Shown here: positions 19,909-30,196 of the stretch, piece after piece | How the letters are laid out: each line of letters opens with the position of its first letter | Numbering within the stretch: the stretch's first letter is position 1 | From: Oceanisphaera marina | GTDB taxonomy: Bacteria > Pseudomonadota > Gammaproteobacteria > Enterobacterales > Aeromonadaceae | NCBI RefSeq assembly: GCF_014643915.1 | Contig: NZ_BMKE01000009.1 | Span: forward strand, 1-64,000 | DNA: 64,000 nucleotides | Reading direction: 5' to 3' | Notes under the pieces: model-generated | Databases searched by the model: none | The model's input: the letters and a program-made list of their open reading frames with translations, nothing else | Told to the model about the DNA's origin: nothing | Position numbers and translations under genes: made by a program

Positions 19909-20517
19909 TTAAAAATCGGAATTGCGGATCACGCCCACCGCCAAGCCTTCGATGATCAATTCCTGGCTGCGCAAGTCGATTTCTATAGGAGAAAGCTCTT
20001 CGTTTTCGGGAAGCAGACTCACTTTGCTGCCTTTACGCTGAAAGCGCTTTACCGTTACTTCGTCGTCCAGTCGCGCGACCACTACCTGACCATTGCGTAC
20101 TTCCTGGGTTTTGTGTACTGCCAGCAGGTCACCGTCCATGATGCCGATATTCTTCATGCTGGTGCCTTTTACCCGCAACAAGAAATCGGCCGCAGGATGA
20201 AACAGTGCCGGATCCAGCTGATAATGGCTTTCAATATGTTGCTGAGCCAGTATCGGCTCGCCCGCCGCGACCCGGCCGATCAACGGCAACCCCAGATCTT
20301 CTTCTTCCTCGGCCAGACGAATACCACGAGACGTGCCCGGCATCATGGTGATCACGCCCTTTTTGGCCAGCGCCTTAAGGTGTTCTTCGGCGGCGTTGGC
20401 CGATTTAAAGCCCAATGTGCGGGCAATTTCGGCACGTGTCGGCGGCATGCCGGTTTGCAGAATATGCTCTTTGATAATGTCCAGTACCTGAGACTGGCGA
20501 GGTGTAAGGGCTTTCAT
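19909..20517 (-). CDS. lexA: SOS-response repressor LexA
   Basis: LexA represses SOS genes and is inactivated by RecA-stimulated self-cleavage. The 202-residue product equals E. coli in length. The winged helix-turn-helix domain covers residues 1-69, the cleavage bond is Ala85-Gly86 in RVAAGEP, and the protease dyad is Ser120 (in GTSMKN) and Lys157 (in VTVKRF). Two SOS boxes lie just upstream, showing autoregulation. Its neighbour plsB is divergent, as in E. coli, but dgkA is missing between them and dinF does not follow it. Confidence 0.98.
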   Translation of the reverse strand: MKALTPRQSQVLDIIKEHILQTGMPPTRAEIARTLGFKSANAAEEHLKALAKKGVITMMPGTSRGIRLAEEEEDLGLPLIGRVAAGEPILAQQHIESHYQLDPALFHPAADFLLRVKGTSMKNIGIMDGDLLAVHKTQEVRNGQVVVARLDDEVTVKRFQRKGSKVSLLPENEELSPIEIDLRSQELIIEGLAVGVIRNSDF

Positions 20518-20524
20518 ATCGGAC

Positions 20525-20540
20525 CTGTTTTTTTATACAG
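20525..20540 (-). promoter_or_regulatory. SOS box proximal to lexA
   Basis: On the minus strand the sequence is CTGTATAAAAAAACAG, a perfect CTGT-N8-ACAG LexA operator, ending 8 bp before the lexA ATG. It pairs with a second box 20 bp further upstream, as in E. coli lexA. Confidence 0.9.
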
Positions 20541-20544
20541 TTAA

Positions 20545-20560
20545 CTGTCAGTATATCCAG
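20545..20560 (-). promoter_or_regulatory. SOS box distal to lexA
   Basis: On the minus strand the sequence is CTGGATATACTGACAG, matching CTGT-N8-ACAG with one change. The 20-bp centre-to-centre spacing places both boxes on the same face of the DNA, close to the spacing of the tandem E. coli lexA operators. Confidence 0.85.
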
Positions 20561-20665
20561 TAAATTCAACAGAGCAAGTACAAAATCCCGCGGCTGCAGC
20601 CTCAAGACATCCGAGGTCTGATCTGATAATCTTGCCCACCGCATAAATATTGGGGTTTCAGTTAT

Positions 20666-23032
20666 ATGATGTTCGGCTCTGCTGTTATTCGCCGCATGTT
20701 TCGTCCGTTGATTGCCGCCTTGGTCAATCATAAAAGTCTGCCTGTCGATCCCGTGACCGAGTTGGCCATCGAGCTTGGGCAGCCTATTGTTTATATATTG
20801 AAAACGGCGTCTATTTCGGACCTGCTCACCCTGGAGCTGAGTTGCGAAAAATTAGGTCTGCCCAGCCCTTATTCGCCCTTGCAGATTGCAGGCCACTCCC
20901 TGCCCCGTGTTATTTGCCTGGACAAGCCGGCCGGCCTCAGTCGCCGCTCACGCACGGCGACCCCTTATCTGGCGGAGTTCAACCAACTGCTGGCGGCACA
21001 AAAACAGCAGCCCACGGCCATTCAACTGGTGCCGGTCAGCCTGTTCTGGGGCCGAGCTCCGGGTCGAGAAGGTGACACACCCTCTTCACTCAGCATAGTA
21101 CGCAGTCGCTCCCCTAATGCATTACGCAAGGCATTGATTGTCTTACTAAAAGGCAGAGAAAACCGGGTGCGCTTCAGTGCGCCGCTTTTATTGCCCCAAT
21201 TGCTCGATCGCTCGATGGCCGACCCCAGGCTGGCCCATAAGCTGGCCCGTATTGCCCGCATCCATTTCAGTCGCCAGCGACTGGCCGCCACCGGCCCCAA
21301 ACTGCCAAACAGAGACTTGCTGCTGAACCAATTGCTGCAAACCGACGGGGTGATGCAAGCCATAGAGGAGCACAGCCAGCAGCAGCAACAAGACGCCACC
21401 GTGTCTCGTCGCCAGGCTCAGGGATATATGAATGAAATTGCCTCCAATTTTTCCTATCCGCTGATCCGCTTTGGCGACCGGCTACTCGGCTGGCTGTGGC
21501 ACAAACTCTATCGCGGCCTGTCGGTAACCGGTGCCGAACGGGTGCGGCAACTGGCTCAGGAAGGACATGAGCTGGTTTATTTGCCCTGCCATCGCAGTCA
21601 CATGGATTATCTGCTGTTGTCTTATGTCATTTATCACCAGGGCATGGTGCCGCCCCATATCGCCGCCGGCATCAATCTGAACTTTTTTCCTGCCGGCCCC
21701 TTGTTCCGTCGCGGTGGTGCCTTCTTTATTCGTCGTACCTTTAAAGACAACAAGCTTTATGCCTGCGTGTTTCGGGAATACCTCAACTTGCTGTTTCGAC
21801 GAGGTTATGCGGTGGAGTATTTCGCCGAAGGCGGCCGCTCTCGCACCGGTCGCTTGCTGCCTGCCAAGCCCGGCATGCTGTCGATGACCCTGGATGCCGC
21901 CATGCAACACAACGAACGCCCCATCACCTTGATCCCTGTTTACCTGGGCTACGAACACGTGATGGAAGTGGCCAGCTACCATAAAGAACTGCAAGGCGGC
22001 AGCAAACAAAAAGAAAGTGCCTGGCAGCTGCTGGGCATCCTTCGCAAGCTGCGTAACTTTGGCCGCGGTTTCGTCAACTTTGGCGAGCCACTGCCACTGG
22101 CCGAATGGTTAGCTAAAGAAAGCACTCCCCAACATACCGCTCGCGAGCTGGTGGCCCCGCTGGCGCGCGAAGTCATGACCCGTATCAACGCCGCCGCCGC
22201 AGTAAACGGCCTGACGCTGAGTGCGACGGCACTGCTCACCTCGGATCGCCATGCCCTCACGCGCCAGCAACTGCAGCAGCAAGTACAGGTTTATCTCGAC
22301 TACCTGCGTCTGTGCCCCTATAGCCGGCAGGTGGTGATACCGGAGCAAGATAGCGAGCAGTTATTGGAGCAGGCGTTAGAACTGGGCAAGTTTGAGCGGG
22401 AAAATAACAAGCTGGGCGAAGTTATCTACCTGGATCGGCGCCAATCGGTGTTGTTGAGTTATTATCGCAACAATATTCTGCACCTGTTCGCGCTGCCGGC
22501 ATTGTTGGCCACCGTGATAGAGCGCCACGAAGGCATAGTCACCAGCGAGTTATTGCGTCGCTTGCAGCGCCTGTATCCACTGCTGAAAGCAGAACTGTTT
22601 CTTAATGTGCCATGCGAGGCGTTATCGGCCCAAATCGAGACTCAGTTAGCGGCATTAGAGCAACTGGGTCTGATCCGGTTTCACCATCAGGGCTGGTGGG
22701 TTGATCCCCAGCAGCAACTGCAATTGCTGTTGCTGGCTCGTATTATTCGGCCTTCATTGCAGCGCTACGGCGTAGTGGTAGCCTGCCTGAAATACGGCGT
22801 AGCGCGCCAGCAACTGCAGGATGACAGCCAGCAGCTTGCCGAATATCTGGCCATGCTACACGGTATTCAGGCACCCGAGCTGTTCGACAAGACACTGTTC
22901 AAGATGCTGGCCGATGCCCTGGAAGCCGAAGGCTATGGGTACCAGCATCAGACCGAAAATGATGAGCTGGAGCAGCTGCGCAGCGCACTGTATCCCTTGT
23001 TACCCAGTGCCGTGCGCCGCAGCCTGCAGTAG
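20666..23032 (+). CDS. plsB: Glycerol-3-phosphate 1-O-acyltransferase
   Basis: PlsB performs the first step of phospholipid synthesis, adding an acyl chain to the sn-1 position of glycerol-3-phosphate at the inner membrane. The 788-residue length is near E. coli (807). The acyltransferase box HRSHMD has catalytic His309 and Asp314, followed by the substrate-binding motif AEGGRSRTGR and, later, the PVYLGYEHVMEV block. The start is supported by synteny and length, although the ribosome site is weak. It ends 7 bp from the convergent ubiA, leaving no room for a terminator. Confidence 0.96.
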   Translation: MMFGSAVIRRMFRPLIAALVNHKSLPVDPVTELAIELGQPIVYILKTASISDLLTLELSCEKLGLPSPYSPLQIAGHSLPRVICLDKPAGLSRRSRTATPYLAEFNQLLAAQKQQPTAIQLVPVSLFWGRAPGREGDTPSSLSIVRSRSPNALRKALIVLLKGRENRVRFSAPLLLPQLLDRSMADPRLAHKLARIARIHFSRQRLAATGPKLPNRDLLLNQLLQTDGVMQAIEEHSQQQQQDATVSRRQAQGYMNEIASNFSYPLIRFGDRLLGWLWHKLYRGLSVTGAERVRQLAQEGHELVYLPCHRSHMDYLLLSYVIYHQGMVPPHIAAGINLNFFPAGPLFRRGGAFFIRRTFKDNKLYACVFREYLNLLFRRGYAVEYFAEGGRSRTGRLLPAKPGMLSMTLDAAMQHNERPITLIPVYLGYEHVMEVASYHKELQGGSKQKESAWQLLGILRKLRNFGRGFVNFGEPLPLAEWLAKESTPQHTARELVAPLAREVMTRINAAAAVNGLTLSATALLTSDRHALTRQQLQQQVQVYLDYLRLCPYSRQVVIPEQDSEQLLEQALELGKFERENNKLGEVIYLDRRQSVLLSYYRNNILHLFALPALLATVIERHEGIVTSELLRRLQRLYPLLKAELFLNVPCEALSAQIETQLAALEQLGLIRFHHQGWWVDPQQQLQLLLLARIIRPSLQRYGVVVACLKYGVARQQLQDDSQQLAEYLAMLHGIQAPELFDKTLFKMLADALEAEGYGYQHQTENDELEQLRSALYPLLPSAVRRSLQ

Positions 23033-23039
23033 GGAAGCA

Positions 23040-23906
23040 TTACAGCAGCGTGAGTACGATGCCGGCAAACACCAGCATGCCCACGTAGTTGTTGTTCAAA
23101 AAGGCACTGAAACACGGCATGCGTTCCCGGTCGCGGATCAGCCGCTGCTGATAAACAAACAGGCCCGCAGCCCCCAGCAGGCTCCAGTAGAACAATGCCC
23201 CAAGCGCAAAGGCCTGACCGGCGCAAACCAGTAATATCAGCGTGGCTAACTGCAACAGGCCAACCATTAACTTGTCGCGCCGGCCAAACAGAATGGCGGT
23301 GGATTTAACGCCGATGCGCAAGTCGTCGTCCCGGTCGACCATGGCATACATGGTGTCGTAGGCAATGGTCCAGGTGAGGTTGGCGGCAAACAACAGCCAG
23401 AGCCCCAGCGGTAAACTGTTGCTTTGCGCAGCAAACGCCATGGGAATGGCCCAGGAAAAGGCGATACCCAGAAACAGTTGCGGCAAATGGGTATAACGCT
23501 TCATGAAAGGATATAGCGCCGCCCAGCCCAGGCCCGCAACCGACAGCGTGATGGTCAGGGCATTGGTGGTCAGTACCAGCAAGAAAGAGATGAGGACCAG
23601 CAGGACAAAAAAGCCCAGCGCCTGGCGCTCGGTCAACTCCCCCGTCGGCAGAGGTCGCCCCTGGGTTCGTTTGACATGACCATCAATATGGCGGTCGGCA
23701 TAATCATTAATCACGCAGCCGGCAGAGCGCATGGCAAACACCCCCACCACGAACACCAGCAATAACCAGAGAGAGGGCTGGCCGTTACCGGCAATCCAGA
23801 TAGCCCATAAGGTTGGCCACAATAGCAATAAAGTACCGATGGGCTTGTCGAGCCGGGCCAATGCCATATAGGCACGCCAACGAGGGCGCGTTGCAGTTGT
23901 TGTCAT
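23040..23906 (-). CDS. ubiA: 4-hydroxybenzoate octaprenyltransferase
   Basis: UbiA attaches the polyprenyl tail to 4-hydroxybenzoate, the membrane step of ubiquinone synthesis. The chosen ATG at 23906 follows the ubiC stop by 5 bp and gives a 288-residue protein starting [10 protein letters not shown], like E. coli (290); the frame open to 24101 overlaps ubiC and has no family match. The Asp-rich motifs [15 protein letters not shown] and [13 protein letters not shown], which bind the Mg-diphosphate, are both present, with about nine helices. Confidence 0.96.
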   Translation of the reverse strand: MTTTATRPRWRAYMALARLDKPIGTLLLLWPTLWAIWIAGNGQPSLWLLLVFVVGVFAMRSAGCVINDYADRHIDGHVKRTQGRPLPTGELTERQALGFFVLLVLISFLLVLTTNALTITLSVAGLGWAALYPFMKRYTHLPQLFLGIAFSWAIPMAFAAQSNSLPLGLWLLFAANLTWTIAYDTMYAMVDRDDDLRIGVKSTAILFGRRDKLMVGLLQLATLILLVCAGQAFALGALFYWSLLGAAGLFVYQQRLIRDRERMPCFSAFLNNNYVGMLVFAGIVLTLL

Positions 23907-23911
23907 TCGTT

Positions 23912-24499
23912 TTACTCTCTGTATATCTGAGCGGCGGGTAAAAACAATTCGGTAACCAATACGCTGGCCTGAGGAATGGCCAGCAATGAGCGCCTTGCCC
24001 AGGGCAAAGCCGCCGGGGAAAATGTTTGGGGGCACATAGATGACAAGGACACTCCAGGCGTCTCTTGCCCCGCACTTTGCTGCTGCCCCAACTGCTGCCA
24101 TTGGCTGGCAGTTAACTGGGCAAACTCAAAATCACTGCGGGTAAGGCGGGGGTGTTCAAACAACAACTCGCCCAGGGCGCGCTGGCCCAGGCCACCCAGA
24201 GCAGGAACGGCCTCTGCGGCCGAAGAAGAATACAGCGAGCTGGCGTAGATCCAAGGTTGTTCGTCGCACAATAACAGCACTTCACGACAATGAGCCTGCT
24301 CCACACCCAGCCAGTCGGCTTGCTCGGGCGCTAAGCTCACCTGCGCGCGCGTACGCTGCAACTGAACGCGAAAATGCCGGCAGCACAGGCGCAGGCGTTC
24401 GGTCAAAGAACCGCTATCCTGCAGCCAGTGGCACAACTCAGGCTGAGATTCGGGCAGCCTGGTAGACCAGTTCCAGCCAGCATCTTCGGTCAGGATCAC
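23912..24499 (-). CDS. ubiC: Chorismate pyruvate-lyase
   Basis: UbiC removes pyruvate from chorismate to give 4-hydroxybenzoate, the substrate of UbiA encoded just downstream. The 195-residue product has the family features [20 protein letters not shown] and, near the C-terminus, [21 protein letters not shown]. The ubiC-ubiA order and tight spacing match E. coli. It is divergent from the FliL-like gene across a 134-bp gap. Confidence 0.93.
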   Translation of the reverse strand: MILTEDAGWNWSTRLPESQPELCHWLQDSGSLTERLRLCCRHFRVQLQRTRAQVSLAPEQADWLGVEQAHCREVLLLCDEQPWIYASSLYSSSAAEAVPALGGLGQRALGELLFEHPRLTRSDFEFAQLTASQWQQLGQQQSAGQETPGVSLSSMCPQTFSPAALPWARRSLLAIPQASVLVTELFLPAAQIYRE

Positions 24500-24633
24500 G
24501 ACGGCGTCCTGTTGTTGGCGTTACCAGCGCCATCTTTTAATTGCAGCTTTAATCCTGAAAAACACGTATTCACTTGACCGGCCCACACTTTGTTTAAACA
24601 ATACCCACATTATTCTGTTAAAAAGGCGTATTA

Positions 24634-25026
24634 ATGCTTCGTTTACTCGTACTTTGTATCTTATTCACCGCAGGCCTTGTTCAGGCACAAGAAGCGGCTC
24701 CCGAAGGGCCTTTATATTACACCATAGCGCCCGATATTATTACCAACTACCAGAATTCGGGGCAAACCCTGGGCTATGTGCGGGTAACGGTAGATTTGAT
24801 GTTGGAAAGTGCGGATAAGATGCCGTTGGTGGAGCAGCATATACCGCTGTTGCGTGATGCCATCAATAACCTGCTGGCCGAACAGAATGAGCAGGAAATC
24901 CGCTCACTGGAGGTACGCGACCAGTTGACAGAGCAAGGTTTGCAACGGCTTAACGACTTGTTGCTGAAAGAAACCGGTGAAACGCCGCTTCGCCGCCTGC
25001 TGTTCACCAAGTTTCTATATCAATAA
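24634..25026 (+). CDS. FliL-like secreted protein
   Basis: The 130-residue product has a signal peptide (cleavage likely after Ala18 in VQA) and a domain resembling the C-terminal part of FliL, with the pattern of a beta-strand, the repeated LLRDAINNLLAEQ helix and the ending LLFTKFLYQ. FliL proteins associate with the flagellar motor, but this one lacks the usual membrane anchor and sits beside ubiC, as similar genes do in vibrios, with no flagellar gene nearby. A role in motility is therefore uncertain. Confidence 0.75.
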   Translation: MLRLLVLCILFTAGLVQAQEAAPEGPLYYTIAPDIITNYQNSGQTLGYVRVTVDLMLESADKMPLVEQHIPLLRDAINNLLAEQNEQEIRSLEVRDQLTEQGLQRLNDLLLKETGETPLRRLLFTKFLYQ

Positions 25027-25053
25027 GCCACCGCTGACAGGCAAGGGCTCGAC

Positions 25054-25887
25054 TCAAGTCACCGCTCTGGTTCGATCAAACCAGGCTTGCAGCAGACCAA
25101 TCAAGCCCCCTCCCAGGTGAGCCAGATTGGCGACCGGCCCCAGGGCACCGGCAAACCCCAGTATCAGCCACACCACCATGAAAACCGCCATGCCATCCGG
25201 CAAGCCGATACCACCCGCGGGGTTGAGACGACCCGAGAGCCAAACATAGGCAAGCAGCGCATATACGACGCCAGACAAACCGCCAAACTGCGGGCCACTG
25301 GCCAAAAACTGCATCAAGTTGGGCAACAGTGCCGATATAAGCAGTAATAACAACAGCTTGCCATGCCCGCGTCGCCGCTCCACCATGCCAGCCAGATACC
25401 ACCACCAAAACAGGTTGAATACCAGATGCATCAGGGAGAAATGCAGCAAGGCGGGGGTAAAGCCACGCCAGAATTCGGGGCCCAGCAATAACGATAACTG
25501 TGGTGGAAAGGCCAGCAGCCCAAACATGGGCAGCCCAAGCCAGCTCAGGCCGTAGACCGTCAAACAGGCAAGTAGTACCAGCATATTCAGCGGGCCGGTA
25601 CGGCTAAGTACATCGCGCAGCAGACCGGGTTGTGCAGGTCCCTTGGCAAACTGCACCTGGGTATCGCCCTGTCGCCAGGCGGCATCTTGATAGCGAGGAT
25701 GCAACGGCTCGGCAATAAAACGCTTCACCTCTAGCTGGGCCTGCTGCCAACGAGACTCGTCCACCAGCCAGAGGCTGACATTGTGCTCGTCATCCAGCGT
25801 GAGCTCGCATTTCAGGCCCATGCCGGCCAGATAATCCACAAATGACTGGGCGCGGCGCGGGTCATCCAGCACCAGCAGCAGCTTCAT
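25054..25887 (-). CDS. glpG: Rhomboid intramembrane serine protease GlpG
   Basis: GlpG cleaves membrane proteins within the bilayer. The 277-residue product has an N-terminal cytoplasmic domain (about 1-80) and six membrane helices. The catalytic dyad is Ser205 in GLSGVVYAL and His257 in LAHLGGG. The oxyanion-region residues HLVFNLFWWW are visible in helix 2. Its ATG overlaps the glpE stop by one base (TAATG), so the two are translated together, as in the E. coli glp locus; the repressor gene glpR is absent here. Confidence 0.95.
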   Translation of the reverse strand: MKLLLVLDDPRRAQSFVDYLAGMGLKCELTLDDEHNVSLWLVDESRWQQAQLEVKRFIAEPLHPRYQDAAWRQGDTQVQFAKGPAQPGLLRDVLSRTGPLNMLVLLACLTVYGLSWLGLPMFGLLAFPPQLSLLLGPEFWRGFTPALLHFSLMHLVFNLFWWWYLAGMVERRRGHGKLLLLLLISALLPNLMQFLASGPQFGGLSGVVYALLAYVWLSGRLNPAGGIGLPDGMAVFMVVWLILGFAGALGPVANLAHLGGGLIGLLQAWFDRTRAVT

Positions 25888-26204
25888 TACTGCGCTACCA
25901 CAGGTTGGGTGCGTCGCCAGGCTTCAAAACCGCCATCCAGGCTATACACTTCTTCAAAGCCTTGATTAATCAGATACTGGGCCGCGCCCTGGCTACTGAC
26001 GCCGTGATAACACATCACGATAACCGGCGTCTCGTAATCAACCTCATTGGTGAAGGTGACCAGACTGTCGTTGGTTAAATGAAAAGACTGTTCAACATGC
26101 GCCTGAGCAAATGACTGGGGATCGCGAATATCCACCAGTCGGGCCTGACCTTCCGCCAGCAGGCGATCGGCCTCGGCAACAGAAATATGAGCAAACTGCT
26201 CCAT
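25887..26204 (-). CDS. glpE: Thiosulfate sulfurtransferase GlpE
   Basis: GlpE is a single-domain rhodanese that moves sulfane sulfur from thiosulfate to cyanide or thioredoxin. The 105-residue product carries the active-site loop [13 protein letters not shown] with catalytic Cys65, the same number as in E. coli. The N-terminal CH2A-like motif [13 protein letters not shown] is also present. It precedes glpG with a one-base overlap. Confidence 0.94.
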   Translation of the reverse strand: MEQFAHISVAEADRLLAEGQARLVDIRDPQSFAQAHVEQSFHLTNDSLVTFTNEVDYETPVIVMCYHGVSSQGAAQYLINQGFEEVYSLDGGFEAWRRTQPVVAQ

Positions 26205-26394
26205 GGGTAACTCCTTACATTAATTTTGGCCAGTTTACCCAATCTCATCCCACTTGGCATTAGGCGGAGTTTGGTTATTGGCACTCGGCCTGACGACGGG
26301 CGATGGTACGCTTTAAGCCGTACATGTAAGTCAAAGAAAGACGGAGTGCTTAACTTACGGCGAACTGCGTAAGGCTGACCGCTATGTTTTATAC

Positions 26395-27099
26395 TTAGCC
26401 CCCCAGGTATGCCTGTCGTACTTGTTCGTTTACCAGCAGGGCGGCACCGGTGTCGGCCAGAATGACGCGGCCGTTTTCCAGCACATAACCCCGGTCGGCC
26501 AGTTGCAGCGCCTGATTGGCATTTTGCTCGACCAGAAAGATAGTCATGCCCTTTTCGGCACGCAGCCGCGCTATGGTGGTAAAAATCTGCGCAATGATAA
26601 TGGGCGCCAGACCCAGTGAGGGTTCATCCAGCAATAACAATCGGGGCTTGCTCATCAGGGCCCGGGCAATGGCCAGCATTTGCTGCTCGCCCCCCGACAT
26701 GGTACCGGCCCGCTGATGCATCCGCTCCTTGAGTCGCGGAAACATTTCATACACCTCGGCCAGCAAACCCGCATGTTCGCGCTTATCAACGAAAAAAGCG
26801 CCCATATACAGGTTTTCTTCCACCGAGAGCCGCGCGAAAATTCGCCGCCCTTCCGGCACTATGGCGATGTCTTTACGCATAATGGCCGCCGTATCCAGGC
26901 TGGTGAGATCCTGTCCCTCAAACATCACCCGTCCCTGAGACGGCTTGGGATCACCACAAATGGTCATCATCAGGGTGGTTTTTCCGGCGCCATTGGCCCC
27001 AATCAGGGTCACTATTTCCCCCTGCTCGATATTGATGGTGACCTTTTCCAACGCCTGAATTTTGCCATAACCGGCAGTCACATTATCCACATGCAGCAT
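26395..27099 (-). CDS. livF: High-affinity branched-chain amino acid ABC transporter, ATPase LivF
   Basis: LivF is one of two ATPase subunits energising uptake of leucine, isoleucine and valine. The 234-residue product has Walker A GANGAGKT (residues 34-41), signature MSGGEQQMLAIAR and Walker B LLLLDEPSLG. It is the last gene of livKHMGF and starts 2 bp after the livG stop. Confidence 0.96.
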   Translation of the reverse strand: MLHVDNVTAGYGKIQALEKVTINIEQGEIVTLIGANGAGKTTLMMTICGDPKPSQGRVMFEGQDLTSLDTAAIMRKDIAIVPEGRRIFARLSVEENLYMGAFFVDKREHAGLLAEVYEMFPRLKERMHQRAGTMSGGEQQMLAIARALMSKPRLLLLDEPSLGLAPIIIAQIFTTIARLRAEKGMTIFLVEQNANQALQLADRGYVLENGRVILADTGAALLVNEQVRQAYLGG

Positions 27100-27101
27100 A
27101 T

Positions 27102-27866
27102 TCAGGTTTCTCCCAGGTAGGCTTTGATCACATCCACATTATTCCGCACCTGCTCTGGCGTGCCTTCTGCCAGGGGCCGCCCCTGATTCACCACATAAAT
27201 ATAATCGGAGATATCCATCACCAGCTTCATGTCGTGTTCAATCAATAAAATGCTCACCCCTTCGTTATCTCGCAGGTCGCAAATCAGCCGATTCAACTCA
27301 TGAGTTTCATTCGGATTTAGCCCCGCCGCCGGCTCGTCCAGCATCAGCAATTGCGGCCGCGCCGCCATGCAACGGGCAATTTCCAGCCGCCGCTGCTGGC
27401 CATAAGACAGGTTATCTGCAGTACGATTGGCAAACTCGGTGAGCTGGACTTTTTCCAGCCAGTAATGCGCCAGCGCCAGCCCTTCCCGCTCCGAGCGGCG
27501 AAAAGCGGGGGTTTTAAACAGCCCCGCCAGAAAGCCGGTATTAAGATGATGATGCTGCGCCACCAGCAGATTTTCGAGCACCGTCATCTCCTTGAACAAG
27601 CGCACATGCTGAAAAGTACGCACCATGCCCAGGCGCGCAATTTTATGGCCGGGCATGCCGGCAATGGCCTGCCCCTTGAATTGCACACTGCCGCCGCTGG
27701 GCTGATAAAAACCCGACAAACAGTTGAATACCGTGGTTTTTCCGGCACCATTTGGGCCTATCACCGAGACAATCTGTCGCTCCTGCATGCTCAGCGCCAC
27801 TTGATCCACCGCCACCAGACCGCCAAAGCGCATGGTGAGATCGGAAACCGTTAATAAAGCCGTCAT
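27102..27866 (-). CDS. livG: High-affinity branched-chain amino acid ABC transporter, ATPase LivG
   Basis: LivG is the partner ATPase of LivF. The ATG at 27866 overlaps the livM stop as ATGA and gives 254 residues starting [10 protein letters not shown], like E. coli (255); the upstream open frame is read-through inside livM. Walker A GPNGAGKT, signature [13 protein letters not shown] and Walker [14 protein letters not shown] are visible, together with the extended C-terminal region found in LivG-type ATPases. Confidence 0.96.
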   Translation of the reverse strand: MTALLTVSDLTMRFGGLVAVDQVALSMQERQIVSVIGPNGAGKTTVFNCLSGFYQPSGGSVQFKGQAIAGMPGHKIARLGMVRTFQHVRLFKEMTVLENLLVAQHHHLNTGFLAGLFKTPAFRRSEREGLALAHYWLEKVQLTEFANRTADNLSYGQQRRLEIARCMAARPQLLMLDEPAAGLNPNETHELNRLICDLRDNEGVSILLIEHDMKLVMDISDYIYVVNQGRPLAEGTPEQVRNNVDVIKAYLGET

Positions 27867-29104
27867 GATTTTAGCTCCATATGTGGCCGGTGCATCGGCA
27901 ACAGCCCCTGAGGCCGCCAAATCATCATCAGCACCATCAACAAGCCAAACAGCAACATGCGGTATTCGTTAAATTCGCGGGTCAGCTCCGGCAATATGGT
28001 CATCACTATGGCCGCCAGCACCACCCCAATCTGGGACCCCATGCCCCCCAGCACCACTATGGCCAATATGATGGCCGATTCGATAAAGATGAAGGACTCG
28101 GGGCTGATAAAGCCCTGACGGGCCGCAAAGAAACTGCCGGCAAAACCGGCAAAAGCCGCGCCTATGGTAAAGGCACTGAGTTTGATCAGCGTTGGATTCA
28201 GCCCGAGCGAGCGGCAGGCAATTTCATCTTCACGCAAGGCTTCCCAGGCTCGCCCCAAGGGCATGCGCAGCAAGCGGTTGATCACGAAGATGGTAAATAT
28301 CACCAGGATCAGCGCCAGCAAATACAGAAAAATCACCTTGTGGCTGGAGTTATAGGCAATATCAAAAAATGCATGAAAGGTATTGTCGCCGCGACGCTCA
28401 AATTCCAAACCGAACAAAGTGGGTTTGGGAATACCGGCAATGCCGTTGGGGCCACCGGTGATCTCGGTCATGTTGTTCAGCAGAATACGGATGATTTCGC
28501 CAAATCCCAGGGTAACGATGGCCAGATAATCGCCCCGCAGCCGCAGCACCGGAAACCCCAGCAGAAAACCGAATAACGCCGCCATACCACCGGAGATTAA
28601 CAGGCAGGTCCAAAAATCCAGCCCCAGATAGGCATTAAGCAGTGCATAACTGTAGGCACCCACCGCATAGAAGGCGACGTAGCCCAAATCCAGCAAGCCA
28701 GCCAACCCAACCACCACGTTAAGCCCCAGTCCCAGCATCACATAAATCAGGGTCAGGGTTGCCAGATCCACGGCCCCGCGCGATCCCATGAAGGGCCAGA
28801 CAAGCAGGGTGGCCAGCACCAGTACGGTCACCATGCGGTACAGCCCGGGCCGCTCTTCCGGTGCTGGCAAGGCAAAACCGCCCTTGCGCTGTGACCAGTA
28901 CTGAAACGGTTTGCGCAACTGATGGTGAAACAGCTGCACCAAAAACACCAGACCAGCGCCCAGCGCCAACCATTCCCAGGCCTGGTCCATGCGATTGCTG
29001 ACGATGAGTCGGGTGCCCTCGGTTTCCAGTCGAAAACCCAGCAGCCAACCGGACAGTAATAAAAACAGCAGGGCGGCAATAACCGCCGGTTTTAATCTGC
29101 TCAT
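27863..29104 (-). CDS. livM: High-affinity branched-chain amino acid ABC transporter, permease LivM
   Basis: LivM is one of the two membrane subunits forming the transport channel. The 413-residue product has about ten helices, an extra N-terminal region of roughly 100 residues as in E. coli LivM (425), and the permease-ATPase contact loop [19 protein letters not shown]-type segment near residue 310. It overlaps both livH and livG by four bases, indicating coupled translation of the operon. Confidence 0.96.
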   Translation of the reverse strand: MSRLKPAVIAALLFLLLSGWLLGFRLETEGTRLIVSNRMDQAWEWLALGAGLVFLVQLFHHQLRKPFQYWSQRKGGFALPAPEERPGLYRMVTVLVLATLLVWPFMGSRGAVDLATLTLIYVMLGLGLNVVVGLAGLLDLGYVAFYAVGAYSYALLNAYLGLDFWTCLLISGGMAALFGFLLGFPVLRLRGDYLAIVTLGFGEIIRILLNNMTEITGGPNGIAGIPKPTLFGLEFERRGDNTFHAFFDIAYNSSHKVIFLYLLALILVIFTIFVINRLLRMPLGRAWEALREDEIACRSLGLNPTLIKLSAFTIGAAFAGFAGSFFAARQGFISPESFIFIESAIILAIVVLGGMGSQIGVVLAAIVMTILPELTREFNEYRMLLFGLLMVLMMIWRPQGLLPMHRPHMELKS

Positions 29105-30024
29105 ACTTTTTCTACCTCCGGCTTGCCTAAAATGCCGGTCGGCATAAACAGCAGCACACCAATCAGCAGCCCGAAGGACACCACATCTTTATATTCGGTG
29201 CTGAAATAAGCGCCGGTCATGGCCTCGGTCACGCCCAGCAAGAGGCCACCAATCACGGCCCCGGGAATGCTGCCAATGCCACCGAGTACGGCGGCGGTAA
29301 AGGCCTTCAGCCCAGCCATAAAGCCAATATAGGGATTGATCACGCCGTAGTAAGAACCCAGCAAGACGCCGGCAACCGCAGCCAGGGCGGCACCAATCAC
29401 GAAGGTAAGCGAAATGACCATATTGCTGTTGATGCCGAGCAGGTTGGCCATTTTAAGATCTTCGGCACAGGCGCGACAGGCGCGCCCCATACGCGAGCGC
29501 GAGATAAACCACGACAGCAAGGTCATGGTGATCACGGTCACCACAAAAATAACCAGCTGCATGTAAGACAGCGAGGCCTGAAAGCCGCTATCGCCAAAGG
29601 TCCAGCCACCGGAAATCAGTCGGGGCATGGCGATATCTCGCGAGCCCTGGAACAGACGCATCATGTTCTGCAAGAAAATCGACATGCCGATGGCGGAAAT
29701 CAGCGCTATCAGTCGCTTGCTGCCACGCAATGGGCGATAGGCCACGCGCTCTATGGAGTAACCATAAACGCTGGTTAAAATAATACTGACCAGAAAGGCG
29801 GCGGTGAGTAACAGCAGGGTGCTGTCGATGCCCACCATCATGAGCCCCGTCATCACCATGAAGGAAGCGTAGGCACCAATCATGTACACCTCGCCATGGG
29901 CGAAGTTGATCATGCCGATAATGCCATACACCATGGTGTAACCGATGGCGATGAGTGCGTAGGTGCTGCCTATGGTCATGCCATTAAGCAACTGCTGAAT
30001 AAAATAAAGTGCAGGCTCAGACAT
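29101..30024 (-). CDS. livH: High-affinity branched-chain amino acid ABC transporter, permease LivH
   Basis: LivH pairs with LivM in the membrane. The ATG at 30024 has a GGAAGG ribosome site 5 nt upstream and yields 307 residues beginning [15 protein letters not shown], matching E. coli LivH (308). The frame remains open to 30273, but that extension runs over the livK end and has no family match. The block [17 protein letters not shown] and the loop [19 protein letters not shown] are nearly invariant in the family. Confidence 0.96.
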   Translation of the reverse strand: MSEPALYFIQQLLNGMTIGSTYALIAIGYTMVYGIIGMINFAHGEVYMIGAYASFMVMTGLMMVGIDSTLLLLTAAFLVSIILTSVYGYSIERVAYRPLRGSKRLIALISAIGMSIFLQNMMRLFQGSRDIAMPRLISGGWTFGDSGFQASLSYMQLVIFVVTVITMTLLSWFISRSRMGRACRACAEDLKMANLLGINSNMVISLTFVIGAALAAVAGVLLGSYYGVINPYIGFMAGLKAFTAAVLGGIGSIPGAVIGGLLLGVTEAMTGAYFSTEYKDVVSFGLLIGVLLFMPTGILGKPEVEKV

Positions 30025-30066
30025 ACAACCTTCCTTGTCGTAAGAGCGAGAGAGACCCTTGATTTC

Positions 30067-30087
30067 AGGGTAGTACTGGCACCCTGG
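30067..30087 (-). other. Small hairpin between livK and livH
   Basis: A 6-bp inverted repeat (CAGGGT / ACCCTG) with a 9-nt loop lies in the 172-bp gap separating the binding-protein gene from the permease genes. It has no T-run. Such hairpins can stabilise the upstream binding-protein mRNA and lower readthrough; that role is inferred from position only. Confidence 0.35.
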
Positions 30088-30196
30088 TTGGTGCACGAAT
30101 ATATAAATAAAATAGTGCCGGCTCGATAACAGCGACTCGAGCAACCCATGGCTGAGCCGCTTAATCGAGGACGAGATAATGCAAACGCGTCCAGGT

